This document shows, piece after piece, positions 1 through 6,604 of a stretch of 7,121 nucleotides of DNA. This DNA is from Leclercia adecarboxylata (lineage in GTDB: Bacteria; Pseudomonadota; Gammaproteobacteria; Enterobacterales; Enterobacteriaceae). The notes under the pieces are model-generated. The model made no database searches and had not been told where the DNA came from. It saw nothing but the letters and a program-made list of their open reading frames with translations. Within the stretch, counting starts at the first letter, position 1. Each line of letters begins with the position of its first letter. The stretch lies in contig DERO01000029.1 of NCBI GenBank assembly GCA_002360945.1, forward strand, positions 44,205 to 51,325. The letters are read 5' to 3'. The position numbers and the translations under genes were made by a program.

Positions 1-428
1 TTGTTGAACTGATCCAGCAGCCTGCCTTCGCCGCGGTTCGCCATCTCAAGGGCCAAATCGCGGGCCCCTTCCATCCCCTGCTCTTTGCTGACCAGAATGA
101 GCTCGGCGCCATAGGCCAGCATTGCGGCACGGCGCTCCTGGCTCATGTTGTCCGGCATCAGCAGCTTCATGCGATAGCCTTTGAGGGCGGCAATCATCGC
201 CAGCGCAATCCCGGTGTTCCCGCTGGTCGCCTCGATCAGCACATCGCCGGGTTTGATTTCACCGCGCTTTTCCGCCTGGACAATCATCGACAGCGCGGCA
301 CGGTCTTTGACCGAACCCGCCGGGTTGTTGCCTTCCAGTTTGATCCAGATTTCGCTGCCGTTGTCCGGCCCCATGCGCTGCAGTTTGATCAGAGGGGTGT
401 TGCCGATGGTTTGTTCTAATGTGTTCAT
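1..428 (-). CDS. cysM: Cysteine synthase B (O-acetylserine sulfhydrylase B), N-terminal 142 residues, cut by the window edge
   Basis: PLP-dependent cytosolic enzyme that makes cysteine from O-acetylserine and sulfide. The family is known also to accept thiosulfate, giving S-sulfocysteine, which fits its place beside a thiosulfate importer. My translation from the ATG at 428-426 begins MNTLEQTIGNTPLIKL and ends at the window edge with LLDQFN; the E. coli protein is about 303 aa, so roughly half is present. The PLP lysine is K41 in NNPAGSVKDR, and the substrate-binding loop TSGNTG is at 68-73. No frameshift is visible. NNPAGS rather than the CysK-type sequence, and linkage to cysA, favour CysM over CysK. 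The ribosome binding site is weak (GGA about 11 nt upstream). A 114-nt gap with two REP elements separates it from cysA, so expression probably needs read-through from the cysP promoter, or a promoter I could not identify. Confidence 0.97.
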   Translation of the reverse strand, partial: MNTLEQTIGNTPLIKLQRMGPDNGSEIWIKLEGNNPAGSVKDRAALSMIVQAEKRGEIKPGDVLIEATSGNTGIALAMIAALKGYRMKLLMPDNMSQERRAAMLAYGAELILVSKEQGMEGARDLALEMANRGEGRLLDQFN

Positions 429-442
429 GATCGCTGTCCAAT

Positions 443-474
443 AAAAAGCCCGGTGGCGCTTACGCTTACCGGGC
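443..474 (-). terminator. Terminator-like hairpin plus T5 in front of cysM (candidate)
   Basis: On the minus strand the REP stem (GCCCGGT/ACCGGGC, 7 bp, at 468-474 and 448-454) is directly followed by TTTTTATT (T5 at 443-447). This is the layout of a rho-independent terminator, ending only 14 nt before the cysM start codon. The loop can add a GCG/CGC inner stem (456-458 with 463-465). The T-run is short, so termination may be partial, which would lower cysM relative to cysPTWA. That it terminates is an inference. Confidence 0.45.
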
Positions 475-478
475 CTAC
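448..478 (+). repeat. REP (repetitive extragenic palindrome), copy 1
   Basis: A 31-nt imperfect palindrome with stem arms 448-454 and 468-474 and the trailing CCTAC typical of enterobacterial REP elements. It faces the second copy at 491-520 across a 12-nt spacer, making a two-REP BIME (bacterial interspersed mosaic element). Both lie in the cysA-cysM gap. Known REP roles include blocking 3'-to-5' RNA decay and binding gyrase or IHF; which applies here cannot be read from the sequence. Confidence 0.85.
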
Positions 479-490
479 AGAGAGCATATC

Positions 491-520
491 GTAGGCCGGG
501 TAAGCGCAGCGCCACCCGGC
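491..520 (-). repeat. REP, copy 2, inverted relative to copy 1
   Basis: A 30-nt palindrome with arms 495-501 and 514-520. It is the reverse complement of copy 1 apart from one length difference in the loop and a paired stem change: C451/G471 in copy 1 correspond to G/C (517/498) in copy 2, so base pairing is kept. The inner ends GGCCTAC and GTAGGCC (472-478 and 491-497) are perfect 7-nt inverted repeats, so the whole pair can also fold into one long stem. It begins 22 nt after the cysA stop codon, where it may protect the 3' end of the upstream message. Confidence 0.85.
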
Positions 521-542
521 AAAACTACGTGGACTTAACCTA

Positions 543-1637
543 TCAGGCAGATTCCGCCAGAGCAAGATCTCCCCGCGTCTCGATGCGATCCTTATCGTGA
601 TAAATGCGTGCATGTTGCAGGCCGACAAACAGACGTTCGCCGCGGTACGGCGGCTCCTCGTCGCGCATCACCACCGTCAGCGGTTCGTCATACCAGCCAA
701 GCGGCTGTACCACCAGCTGGGTGTAATGACCTTTCGGACTGGCTTCGAGTACCTGAACCGGCAACGGCGAGTCGAGGCTGGTGCGACGGCTGACGTCCAC
801 TTCCCACGGCCGCAGGAAGAGATCCACCGGCCCCTGATAAGCTGGCGTGTAACCCAGCGGCCAGCGATGGGCGCCGACGTGGAACTGGCCGCCGCGAACG
901 GTGCCGTGCAGGCGATTCACCTCGCCCATAAATTCCAGCACAAAGCGAGTAGCCGGTTCGCGCCAGAGCTGTTCTGGCTCGTCGACCTGTTCGATATTCC
1001 CCTGGCTCATCACCACCACCCGGTCGGCCACTTCCATCGCCTCTTCCTGATCGTGGGTAACGAAGACGCTGGTGAATTTCAGCTCTTCGTGCAGCTGACG
1101 CAGCCAGCGACGCAGCTCTTTACGCACCTGGGCATCCAGCGCGCCGAAGGGTTCATCCAGCAGCAGGATCTGCGGCTCAACCGCCAGAGCGCGAGCCAGC
1201 GCCACGCGCTGTTTCTGCCCACCGGAAAGCTGAGCCGGATAGCGATCTGCCAGATGGGCCAGCTGCACCATCTCCAGCAGCTTGGTCACTTTCGCTTTGA
1301 TGGTGGCTGCGTTCGGGCGTTCACGACGCGGCAGCACCGTCAGGCCGAAGGCGATGTTGTCGAACACCGTCATATGGCGGAACAGCGCGTAATGCTGGAA
1401 CACAAAGCCCACCTTACGATCGCGCGCATGCATGCGGCTGACGTCGGTGCCGTGGAAACGGATATGCCCGCTGGTCTGATGTTCCAGACCGGCGATAATA
1501 CGCAACAGCGTGGTTTTACCGGAGCCAGAAGGCCCCAGCAGCGCCACCATTTGTCCGGAAGGGATATCCAGCGAGATATCGTTCAGCACCTGGGTGCGAC
1601 CAAAGGACTTCTTAATATTGGCAATCTCAATGCTCAT
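543..1637 (-). CDS. cysA: Sulfate/thiosulfate ABC transporter, ATP-binding subunit CysA
   Basis: ATPase that powers sulfate and thiosulfate import, working on the cytoplasmic face with the CysT/CysW permeases. At 364 aa it is full length (E. coli about 365). The motifs are intact and in order: Walker A GPSGSGKT (35-42), Q-loop Q81 in FVFQH, signature LSGGQ (137-141), Walker B ILLLDEP (157-163) with catalytic E162, D-loop GALD (165-168) and switch H195 in VTHD. Residues after about 235 form the C-terminal regulatory (TOBE-like) domain common to CysA/MalK-type ATPases. The ATG at 1637-1635 is preceded by a strong AGGAGG at 1644-1649 that lies inside the end of cysW, and the two genes overlap by 11 nt, suggesting coupled translation. 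There is no cysteine in the protein. A REP pair follows the stop codon. Confidence 0.98.
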   Translation of the reverse strand: MSIEIANIKKSFGRTQVLNDISLDIPSGQMVALLGPSGSGKTTLLRIIAGLEHQTSGHIRFHGTDVSRMHARDRKVGFVFQHYALFRHMTVFDNIAFGLTVLPRRERPNAATIKAKVTKLLEMVQLAHLADRYPAQLSGGQKQRVALARALAVEPQILLLDEPFGALDAQVRKELRRWLRQLHEELKFTSVFVTHDQEEAMEVADRVVVMSQGNIEQVDEPEQLWREPATRFVLEFMGEVNRLHGTVRGGQFHVGAHRWPLGYTPAYQGPVDLFLRPWEVDVSRRTSLDSPLPVQVLEASPKGHYTQLVVQPLGWYDEPLTVVMRDEEPPYRGERLFVGLQHARIYHDKDRIETRGDLALAESA

Positions 1638-2502
1638 GATTTCCCTCCTGATGCTGGCGTTTGGCCTGATTCTCTAAACGCCACTGCACCATACTCTTCA
1701 AAAACAGGGTCAAAATAGCCATCAGCGTCAGCAGGGCTGCGGCGGTAAAGGAACCGACGGTGTTATAGTCCTGCTCCAGCAATTCAATTTGTAACGGCAG
1801 CGACAGGGTTTCGCCGCGGATCGAGCCGGAAACCACCGACACCGCGCCAAACTCGCCAATCGCGCGGGCGTTGGTCAGCACCACGCCATACAGCAGCGCC
1901 CAGCGGATATTCGGCAGGGTTACGCGGCGGAACATCTGCCAGCCGGATGCGCCCAGCAGGACCGCCGCTTCGTCTTCATGGCTCCCCTGGCTGAGCATCA
2001 CCGGCACCAGCTCGCGCACCACAAACGGGCAGGTCACAAAGACCGTCACCAGCACCATGCCCGGCCAGGCGAACATGATTTGTAAGTTATGTTCATCCAG
2101 CCAGCCGCCCAGCGGACCGTTGGAGCCGTAGAACAGCAGATAGACCAGACCGGCCACCACCGGCGACACCGCAAACGGAATATCCAGCAGGGTCAGCAAC
2201 AGCTGGCGGCCCGGGAAGTTAAAACGCGTGACCAGCCAGGCCAGCAGGGTACCAAACACCAGGTTCACCGGTACGGTAATCAGCGCGATCATGACCGTCA
2301 GCCAGATCGCATGCAGCATGTCCGGGTCGGCCAGGTTTTGCAGCGCGGGCATAATCCCTTTGCTAAACGCCTGGACAAAGATGTACACCGTCGGCACAAC
2401 CAGAATGAAGGCCGAGACCAGCACGCCGGTGCCAATCAGCAGCCATTTTCCCCAGTTAATGCGGGGCGCGTCGTAGCGTTTCAATTGAGTAATTTCCGCC
2501 AT
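1627..2502 (-). CDS. cysW: Sulfate/thiosulfate ABC transporter permease CysW
   Basis: One of two inner-membrane permease subunits that form the sulfate/thiosulfate channel with CysT and dock on CysA. It is 291 aa, the usual length. Hydrophobic segments lie at about 20-44, 64-92, 103-125, 146-170, 203-225 and 250-272. The cytoplasmic EAA loop that contacts the ATPase is at about 177-199 ([12 protein letters not shown], then RRVTLPNI), with the conserved Gly at 184. A shorter [11 protein letters not shown] stretch follows, as in CysT. The start ATG (2502-2500) shares its first base with the cysT stop, TGATG, so it is probably translated by coupling; AGG in GGTAGGTCACTG is the nearest ribosome binding match. 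Its 3' end carries the cysA ribosome binding site. It contains a single cysteine (C158). Confidence 0.97.
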   Translation of the reverse strand: MAEITQLKRYDAPRINWGKWLLIGTGVLVSAFILVVPTVYIFVQAFSKGIMPALQNLADPDMLHAIWLTVMIALITVPVNLVFGTLLAWLVTRFNFPGRQLLLTLLDIPFAVSPVVAGLVYLLFYGSNGPLGGWLDEHNLQIMFAWPGMVLVTVFVTCPFVVRELVPVMLSQGSHEDEAAVLLGASGWQMFRRVTLPNIRWALLYGVVLTNARAIGEFGAVSVVSGSIRGETLSLPLQIELLEQDYNTVGSFTAAALLTLMAILTLFLKSMVQWRLENQAKRQHQEGNHEH

Positions 2503-3335
2503 CAGTGACCTACCACGCGTCGACCAAAGCGACTTTGCAGAGTGTTAATTGAATACAGCAGCACCAGCGAGGCTGCGAGGATCACCGAGGCAATAGCGCT
2601 CGCCGCCGGATAATCAAACTCCTGTAAACGGATAAAAATCATCAGCGAGGTGACTTCCGTTTTCCAGGCGATATTGCCGGCGATAAAGATGACCGCACCG
2701 AACTCGCCGAGGCTACGGGTAAAAGACAGCGCCACGCCCGCCAGCAGCGCCGGAGAGAGTTCCGGCATGACCACTTTGCGGAAGCTCTGCCAGCGCGTGG
2801 CACCCAGGGTTTCCGCCGCTTCTTCGTATTCCGGTCCTAACTCCTCCAGCACCGGCTGCACGGTACGCACCACAAACGGGATGCTGGTAAAGGCCATCGC
2901 CACTGCAATGCCGAGCCAGGTGTAGGTCACTTTGATATCTAACTTCGCCAGCCACTCGCCGTAAAAACCATTTACCGAGAACAGCGAGGCGAGGGTTAAA
3001 CCGGCCACCGCTGTAGGCAGGGCAAACGGCAGATCCATCAGCGCATCCAGCAGCGTGCGGCCCGGGAAGCGGTAGCGGGTCAAGATCCACGCCATCAGCA
3101 GGCCGAACACACCGTTGAAGATAGAGGCGACAAATGCCGACAGCAACGTCACCTTATAAGCCGCCACCACCTGCGGGTTGCTGATCACTTCCCAGTACTG
3201 GGACCAGCTCATCTCAGAGAGCTGGACTACCAGCGCGCTGAGCGGTAACAACAAAATCAGACAGACGTACAGCAGGCTGGTCCCGAGGCTTAAGGTAAAG
3301 CCTGGCAGCACACGTCTGGAGGAAACTGCAAACAT
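2502..3335 (-). CDS. cysT: Sulfate/thiosulfate ABC transporter permease CysT (CysU)
   Basis: The other inner-membrane permease of the CysPTWA importer, called cysU in E. coli K-12. It is 277 aa, the expected length. Predicted membrane segments lie at about 14-38, 60-86, 100-122, 138-158, 195-218 and 243-264. The EAA loop facing CysA is at 171-193 (EEAAETLGATRW, then FRKVVMPEL), with the conserved Gly at 178. It is a paralogue of CysW: both have an RFPGR or NFPGR turn, a DLPFA or DIPFA element and a GEFGAV element in matching places. Its ATG at 3335-3333 overlaps the cysP stop by one base (TAATG), so it is the second gene of the operon and translationally coupled. It contains one cysteine (C25). 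Confidence 0.97.
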   Translation of the reverse strand: MFAVSSRRVLPGFTLSLGTSLLYVCLILLLPLSALVVQLSEMSWSQYWEVISNPQVVAAYKVTLLSAFVASIFNGVFGLLMAWILTRYRFPGRTLLDALMDLPFALPTAVAGLTLASLFSVNGFYGEWLAKLDIKVTYTWLGIAVAMAFTSIPFVVRTVQPVLEELGPEYEEAAETLGATRWQSFRKVVMPELSPALLAGVALSFTRSLGEFGAVIFIAGNIAWKTEVTSLMIFIRLQEFDYPAASAIASVILAASLVLLYSINTLQSRFGRRVVGH

Positions 3336-4351
3336 TACTTACGCCCCGCCGCCAACAATTTGTCTAACTCACCGCCGCTGGCGAAGTGCGTTTTCATCAC
3401 CTCAGACCAGGAGCCAAAATGGTCTTCCACGCGGAACAGCTCGGTCTGCGGGAACTTCTCTTTCTGCTTGTTCATCACGTCCGGGTTATTGACGCGATAG
3501 TAGTAATCGGTGATCACGGTCTGTGCCTGCGGGCTGTAGAGATAGTTCAGATAGGCTTTCGCCGCTTTTTCCGTGCCGTTGGCTTGAACGTTTTTATCCA
3601 CCCAGGCGACCGGGAACTCCGCCAGCACGTTGGTTTTCGGGATAACCACTTCAAAGCCCTGGGCTTCATACTGTTTACGGATATTGTTCACTTCGGATTC
3701 AAAGCTGATCAGCACATCGCCCAGACCGCGCTCCGCGAAGGTGGTTGTCGCGCCGCGACCGCCGGTATCAAACACTTCGACGTTTTTCAGGAACTGGGTC
3801 ATGAACTGTTCGGTTTTGGCTTTATCGTCACCGTCCGCTTTGTCCGCTGCGCCCCAGGCGGCCAGATAGGTATAGCGGGCGTTGCCGGAGGTTTTCGGGT
3901 TCGGGAAGATCAGCTTTACGTCAGAACGCACGAGGTCGTTCCAGTCGTGGATATTCTTCGGGTTGCCCTTACGCACCAGGAAGCCCATGGTGGAGTAGAA
4001 CGGCGAGCTGCTGTTCGGCAGACGGCTCTGCCAGTCGGCCGGGATCAGCTTGCCTTTATCGTGCAGGATCTGCACGTCGGTAATCTGGTTGTAGGTCACC
4101 ACATCCGCTTTCAGCCCCTGCAGGATCGCCAGCGCCTGTTTGGACGAACCGGCATGCGACTGTTTGATGGTCAGCTTGTCGCCGTTATTCTCTTTCGCCC
4201 ACTGCTGTTCAAACGGTGGGTTCAGGGCGGCAAACAGCTCGCGGGAGACGTCGTAAGAGCTGTTCAGCAGCTCGGTTGCCTGCGCCTGAGCGACCAGCAA
4301 CACTGAAGCTGCCAGCACCAGAGATCCTTTTTTCAGTACAGTAACGGCCAT
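3335..4351 (-). CDS. cysP: Thiosulfate/sulfate periplasmic binding protein CysP
   Basis: Periplasmic receptor that binds thiosulfate (and sulfate) and delivers it to CysT/CysW. I place the start at 4351, giving 338 aa, the E. coli length. The frame is open up to an ATG at 4393, but that ATG has no ribosome binding site and sits in the likely promoter, whereas 4351 has AGGG six nucleotides upstream (4358-4361). Residues 1-25 form a Sec signal peptide: KK at 7-8, a hydrophobic core, and cleavage after AQA, leaving mature [14 protein letters not shown]. Family stretches seen include [30 protein letters not shown] and [15 protein letters not shown], typical of sulfate-binding proteins. The parologue Sbp is excluded by close agreement with remembered CysP sequence. 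There is no cysteine, even in the signal peptide. First gene of the operon. Confidence 0.98.
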   Translation of the reverse strand: MAVTVLKKGSLVLAASVLLVAQAQATELLNSSYDVSRELFAALNPPFEQQWAKENNGDKLTIKQSHAGSSKQALAILQGLKADVVTYNQITDVQILHDKGKLIPADWQSRLPNSSSPFYSTMGFLVRKGNPKNIHDWNDLVRSDVKLIFPNPKTSGNARYTYLAAWGAADKADGDDKAKTEQFMTQFLKNVEVFDTGGRGATTTFAERGLGDVLISFESEVNNIRKQYEAQGFEVVIPKTNVLAEFPVAWVDKNVQANGTEKAAKAYLNYLYSPQAQTVITDYYYRVNNPDVMNKQKEKFPQTELFRVEDHFGSWSEVMKTHFASGGELDKLLAAGRK

Positions 4352-4387
4352 TGCGCACCCTAAGCGTTGTGAAGATTTTCTTAGGGT

Positions 4388-4475
4388 CATCATATTTATA
4401 ACGAGTACTAAAGGAGTAACGGTTTTATATACCGTTTGGTGATTTGCAAGCAGAAAAGGGAATAAGGGTGCGGCC
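4388..4475 (-). promoter_or_regulatory. cysP operon promoter with CysB activator region (inferred)
   Basis: AT-rich stretch upstream of cysP that I recognise as similar to the conserved enteric cysP promoter. A TATAAA box at 4395-4400 would put the transcript start near 4388 and give a leader of about 37 nt. At 17-nt spacing the -35 hexamer is poor (ACCGTT, 4418-4423), as expected for an activator-dependent promoter. CysB with N-acetylserine is the known activator of cysP in enterics, with an upstream site reported at roughly -85 to -41; counted from 4388 this covers about 4429-4473, including CCCTTATTCCC and TGCTTGCAAATC. TATATA at 4425-4430 is an alternative -10, so the start position is uncertain. 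Confidence 0.65.
4418..4436. repeat. Short inverted repeat in the cysP promoter
   Basis: AACGGT and ACCGTT, two 6-bp arms around a 7-bp AT-only centre, at the proposed -35 position. It may be part of a CysB contact site or a DNA-bend element; CysB sites are only loosely conserved, so this is not assigned. Confidence 0.5.
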
Positions 4476-4492
4476 TGATGCCCTCACCCCAA

Positions 4493-4513
4493 CCCTCTCC
4501 CACAGGGAGAGGG
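4493..4513. repeat. GC-rich extragenic palindrome after yfeX
   Basis: Perfect 9-bp arms CCCTCTCCC and GGGAGAGGG around a 3-nt centre (ACA), beginning 10 nt after the yfeX stop codon. It lies in a purine/pyrimidine-biased tract, CCCTCACCCC on one side and GAGGGAGG on the other. On the yfeX transcript it would form a strong hairpin, but TTGGGG follows rather than a T-run, so it is not a standard intrinsic terminator. It may block 3' decay or cause pausing. I recognise the motif as a recurring intergenic palindrome in enterobacteria, from memory only. Confidence 0.7.
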
Positions 4514-4523
4514 AGGAAGGCAA

Positions 4524-5423
4524 TTACAGTGCCAGCAGACACTCAACGGACGGCGCAAAATAGTAGCCGCCGGTCACCGGCTTAGTGAAGCGCAGCATGG
4601 CGTCACGCTTGCCGTCGGTATCCCCGAACATGCTCAACAGCTGCTGTTCGATGTTATACAGCCGCGCGCAGTAGGCGCAGAAGTAAAGGCCGTGCGTACC
4701 GCTGGCGGTGCCGTACGGCAGGCTCTGGCGCACAATCTTCAGCCCTTTACCGTCCTCTTTCAGATCCACCCGGCTCAGGTGAGACGTCGCCGGGCGGTCG
4801 TCACCGTCGATCTCCTCGTTGGCCTCTTTGGTGCGGCCAATCATCATCTCCTGATCGTGAACGCTCATACGATTAAGCTGTTTGAGGTTGTGCTCCCAGC
4901 GCTGGACAAACACGTAGCTGCCGCCCGCGTCCACGCCCTCTTTGATCACCGCCACGTCACGACGCACTTCATCCCCTGCCGGGTTTTCGGTGCCGTCAAC
5001 GAAGCCGCTCAGATCGCGCTCTTCCACCCAGCGGAAACCGTGGATCTCTTCTTTAACCTCAATACAGTCGCCAAAGGCGGCCATCGCGGCCTGGGCAATG
5101 GAGAAGTTCACATCGTGACGCAGGGAGAGAATATGGATCAGCACGTCGTACTGGGTGGCCGGAGCCAGACCTTTGCCGTAAGGGACAAAGTCCTTCAGCT
5201 CTTCGGCCCCTTCCCCGCCGCTCAGCTGACGCCAGACGTCGTGACCAAAGGCCACCACCGCGCCGCAGTGGGCATCCGGGAATTTGACCTGGAAGGTGGC
5301 CAGTTTATCGATAAAAACTTTGCTGGCCGCACGCAGGGCATCAATATCCCCTTTGACATTGGCTTCGATCCAAATCGCCGCGCGGCAATGTTCTGGCAAA
5401 ATGCCACTCTGAACCTGAGACAT
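4524..5423 (-). CDS. yfeX: DyP-type haem peroxidase YfeX (porphyrinogen peroxidase)
   Basis: Cytoplasmic haem peroxidase of the dye-decolorizing family. In E. coli it oxidises porphyrinogens with hydrogen peroxide; an earlier claim that it removes iron from intact haem is disputed. It is 299 aa, the E. coli length. The family motif GFVDGTENP is at 140-148 with catalytic D143; the axial haem ligand is H215 in TSHLSRVD, and the distal arginine is R232 in VRQSLPYG. There is no signal peptide. The ATG at 5423 was chosen because AGGAGGAG lies 3-10 nt before it and the protein then begins [12 protein letters not shown]; an in-frame ATG at 5462 lies in a palindrome and has no ribosome binding site. 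It has six cysteines (13, 53, 120, 249, 252, 295). The last residues (ECLLAL) differ from the E. coli ending I remember. A hairpin follows the stop. Confidence 0.97.
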   Translation of the reverse strand: MSQVQSGILPEHCRAAIWIEANVKGDIDALRAASKVFIDKLATFQVKFPDAHCGAVVAFGHDVWRQLSGGEGAEELKDFVPYGKGLAPATQYDVLIHILSLRHDVNFSIAQAAMAAFGDCIEVKEEIHGFRWVEERDLSGFVDGTENPAGDEVRRDVAVIKEGVDAGGSYVFVQRWEHNLKQLNRMSVHDQEMMIGRTKEANEEIDGDDRPATSHLSRVDLKEDGKGLKIVRQSLPYGTASGTHGLYFCAYCARLYNIEQQLLSMFGDTDGKRDAMLRFTKPVTGGYYFAPSVECLLAL

Positions 5424-5434
5424 CGCTCCTCCTG

Positions 5435-5462
5435 AAAAAAAGATGCCACGACGTCGTGGCAT
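5435..5462 (-). terminator. Perfect 20-bp palindrome plus T7: terminator or attenuator before yfeX
   Basis: ATGCCACGACGTCGTGGCAT (5443-5462) is its own reverse complement. On the minus strand it is followed by C and seven T (5441-5435), the form of a rho-independent terminator, 55 nt after the yfeY stop. The tail ends just upstream of the yfeX ribosome binding site. It could end the yfeY message, or, if transcription starts at the TATAAT box at 5474-5479, be a leader hairpin of yfeX. A protein operator is also possible given the perfect symmetry. Confidence 0.65.
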
Positions 5463-5473
5463 TGTTGGCGGCG

Positions 5474-5479
5474 ATTATA
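5474..5479 (-). promoter_or_regulatory. Candidate -10 box (TATAAT) for yfeX
   Basis: Exact TATAAT on the minus strand in the yfeY-yfeX gap, preceded by GGG. No hexamer 15-19 nt upstream resembles TTGACA, and the TG of an extended -10 is missing, so it would be weak or activator-dependent. The start would fall near 5467, just before the palindrome, giving a leader of about 44 nt. Confidence 0.35.
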
Positions 5480-5516
5480 CCCGCTTTTTCAGCGAGGCGG
5501 CTTGTCCAGGCGCAAT

Positions 5517-6092
5517 TTACTGCTGCCAGATAATTTTGCTGATTTTCCAGTTCTTCAGCGTGTCGTCAGACGGCATTAACCCGTCCGGGCCGCTCCAGGT
5601 TCCGCTGAACTGATAGCTGATATGCTGGCTGCCGTCAGCCTTACACTCTACCGTCACGCTGTCGTCACCCGGCACGCTGACGCAGTTGCCGTAGGCTTTC
5701 TGATACAGGTCGCTGAACGGGGTACCGACCTTCACCCCTTTTTCGGTTTCGATCCCGGGGTCCAGCACCTCAATGCGCCCGATGCTGGATTTATCACCGT
5801 TAATCACCAGCGCCAGTTGGTCATCTTTTAGCGCTTCAAAGTAATGCACGATGGTGCCGTTTTGCGTTCTCATGCCGCTGCGCAGACGGTAATCTCCGCC
5901 CAGCGCCGACTCGATGGCGCTCTGTTCCAGCGCCGTGCCGGCAGTGAGATTGCCCACGCCCTGCTCGGTCACTTCGGTGGACGACCCGAACCAGTTCCAG
6001 GGATAAGCCGCAGACCAGTTCACGGCGGAGAGCGTTGAACAGCCCGTCAGGACAACGGGAAGCGCGCATAACAGTAAACGCAGCGATTTCAT
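5517..6092 (-). CDS. yfeY: Lipoprotein YfeY (RpoE-regulated lipoprotein family)
   Basis: Predicted envelope lipoprotein of unknown function, known in annotations as an RpoE-regulated lipoprotein. It is 191 aa, as in E. coli. The N-terminus MKSLRLLLCALPVVLTGC is a lipoprotein signal: basic start, hydrophobic core, lipobox LTGC (15-18) with C18 as the lipidated residue. Ser at +2 predicts the outer membrane by the usual sorting rule. The mature part has a tryptophan-rich start (VNWSAAYPWNWFG), then a likely globular region with two more cysteines (GNCVSV and VECKAD, about 14 residues apart) that could form a periplasmic disulfide. The start has AAAGGAACT about 7 nt upstream. A sigma-E-like promoter lies just before it, and a palindrome with a T-run follows it. 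Confidence 0.95.
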   Translation of the reverse strand: MKSLRLLLCALPVVLTGCSTLSAVNWSAAYPWNWFGSSTEVTEQGVGNLTAGTALEQSAIESALGGDYRLRSGMRTQNGTIVHYFEALKDDQLALVINGDKSSIGRIEVLDPGIETEKGVKVGTPFSDLYQKAYGNCVSVPGDDSVTVECKADGSQHISYQFSGTWSGPDGLMPSDDTLKNWKISKIIWQQ

Positions 6093-6118
6093 CGGGAGTT
6101 CCTTTCTGGTTAATTTGA

Positions 6119-6152
6119 CGCTTGTTGGAGTACAGCATCGCTAAAAAGTGCC
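6119..6152 (-). promoter_or_regulatory. Sigma-E (RpoE)-like promoter for yfeY
   Basis: On the minus strand GGCACTT (6146-6152) matches the sigma-E -35 consensus GGAACTT at 6 of 7 positions and continues into a T-run. After exactly 16 nt comes TCCAA (6125-6129), matching the -10 form TCnnA. A start near 6119 gives a 27-nt leader before the yfeY ATG. This agrees with the known naming of yfeY as an RpoE-regulated lipoprotein; use of the promoter in this organism is inferred. Confidence 0.65.
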
Positions 6153-6154
6153 GT

Positions 6155-6604
6155 TTAATCTTCCCCGGGGGCAAAACAGGCGCGCAGACGGGGATGGGTC
6201 AGCAGCCACAGCAGCGCCACGATATCGGCCACCAGCAGCGCAACGCCGATGCCGCTCACGGCCTCACCGGTCAGCCATAGCAGGGGTTGCCAGCCCAGCA
6301 GCACGATCTGGGCGAGGATCAGCAGCCAGCGCAGCGCGCGCCACAGGCGCGGCACGAGATGACGCCGCCCGCTCAATAAAAAGGCCAGCACCGCCGGGAT
6401 CCCCGGCAGAAGCCCGAGCCAGAAGTTATCATGATCGGGGTAAAACAGATTCAGCAGGGTATTGCCCTGATCGCGGGAGGCCCCGGCCAGCACAAACAAT
6501 ACCCAGGTACGCGCCTGGAGCAGCAGCACGCACCAGAACAGAAACGGCAGGCGAACCCGACCGTGGCTGTCATAGTCGCCCGGGTGAAAATCAATACTCT
6601 TCAT
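6155..6604 (-). CDS. yfeZ: Small inner-membrane protein YfeZ (DUF2919 family)
   Basis: Conserved integral membrane protein of unknown function, 149 aa (E. coli about 151). Four hydrophobic segments lie at about 20-41 ([20 protein letters not shown]), 61-78, 90-111 and 115-136. Charged loops such as [12 protein letters not shown] lie between the second and third. The conserved stretch [20 protein letters not shown] lies between segments one and two. The ATG at 6604-6602 is inside the 3' end of ypeA, a 14-nt overlap in another frame, with only a weak ribosome binding site (GATAGAAG), so it is probably translated by coupling to ypeA. The stop is followed directly by the sigma-E-like box for yfeY, so the ypeA-yfeZ transcript may continue into yfeY as well. 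No biochemical role can be read from the sequence. Confidence 0.94.
   Translation of the reverse strand: MKSIDFHPGDYDSHGRVRLPFLFWCVLLLQARTWVLFVLAGASRDQGNTLLNLFYPDHDNFWLGLLPGIPAVLAFLLSGRRHLVPRLWRALRWLLILAQIVLLGWQPLLWLTGEAVSGIGVALLVADIVALLWLLTHPRLRACFAPGED

Noticed and set aside
597..1718. Open frame of 373 codons on the plus strand, antisense to cysA
   Set aside because: It mirrors cysA codon by codon, has His/Gln-rich low-complexity content, no ribosome binding site and no recognisable family. Long antisense frames are expected opposite GC-rich coding sequence.
3386..4306. Open frame of 306 codons on the plus strand, antisense to cysP
   Set aside because: cysP is certain by signal peptide, length and family stretches. 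The antisense product resembles no protein I know and has no start signals.
4352..4393. Extended cysP start at 4393, adding 14 residues
   Set aside because: No ribosome binding site, it overlaps the proposed promoter, and it would put extra polar residues before a complete signal peptide.
4692..5435. Open frame of 247 codons on the plus strand, antisense to yfeX
   Set aside because: The yfeX frame carries all catalytic DyP residues; the opposite frame is a shadow.
5424..5462. Extended yfeX start at 5462, adding 13 residues
   Set aside because: The ATG is the end of the 20-bp palindrome, has no ribosome binding site, and the extra residues ([13 protein letters not shown]) come from hairpin, T-run and Shine-Dalgarno sequence.
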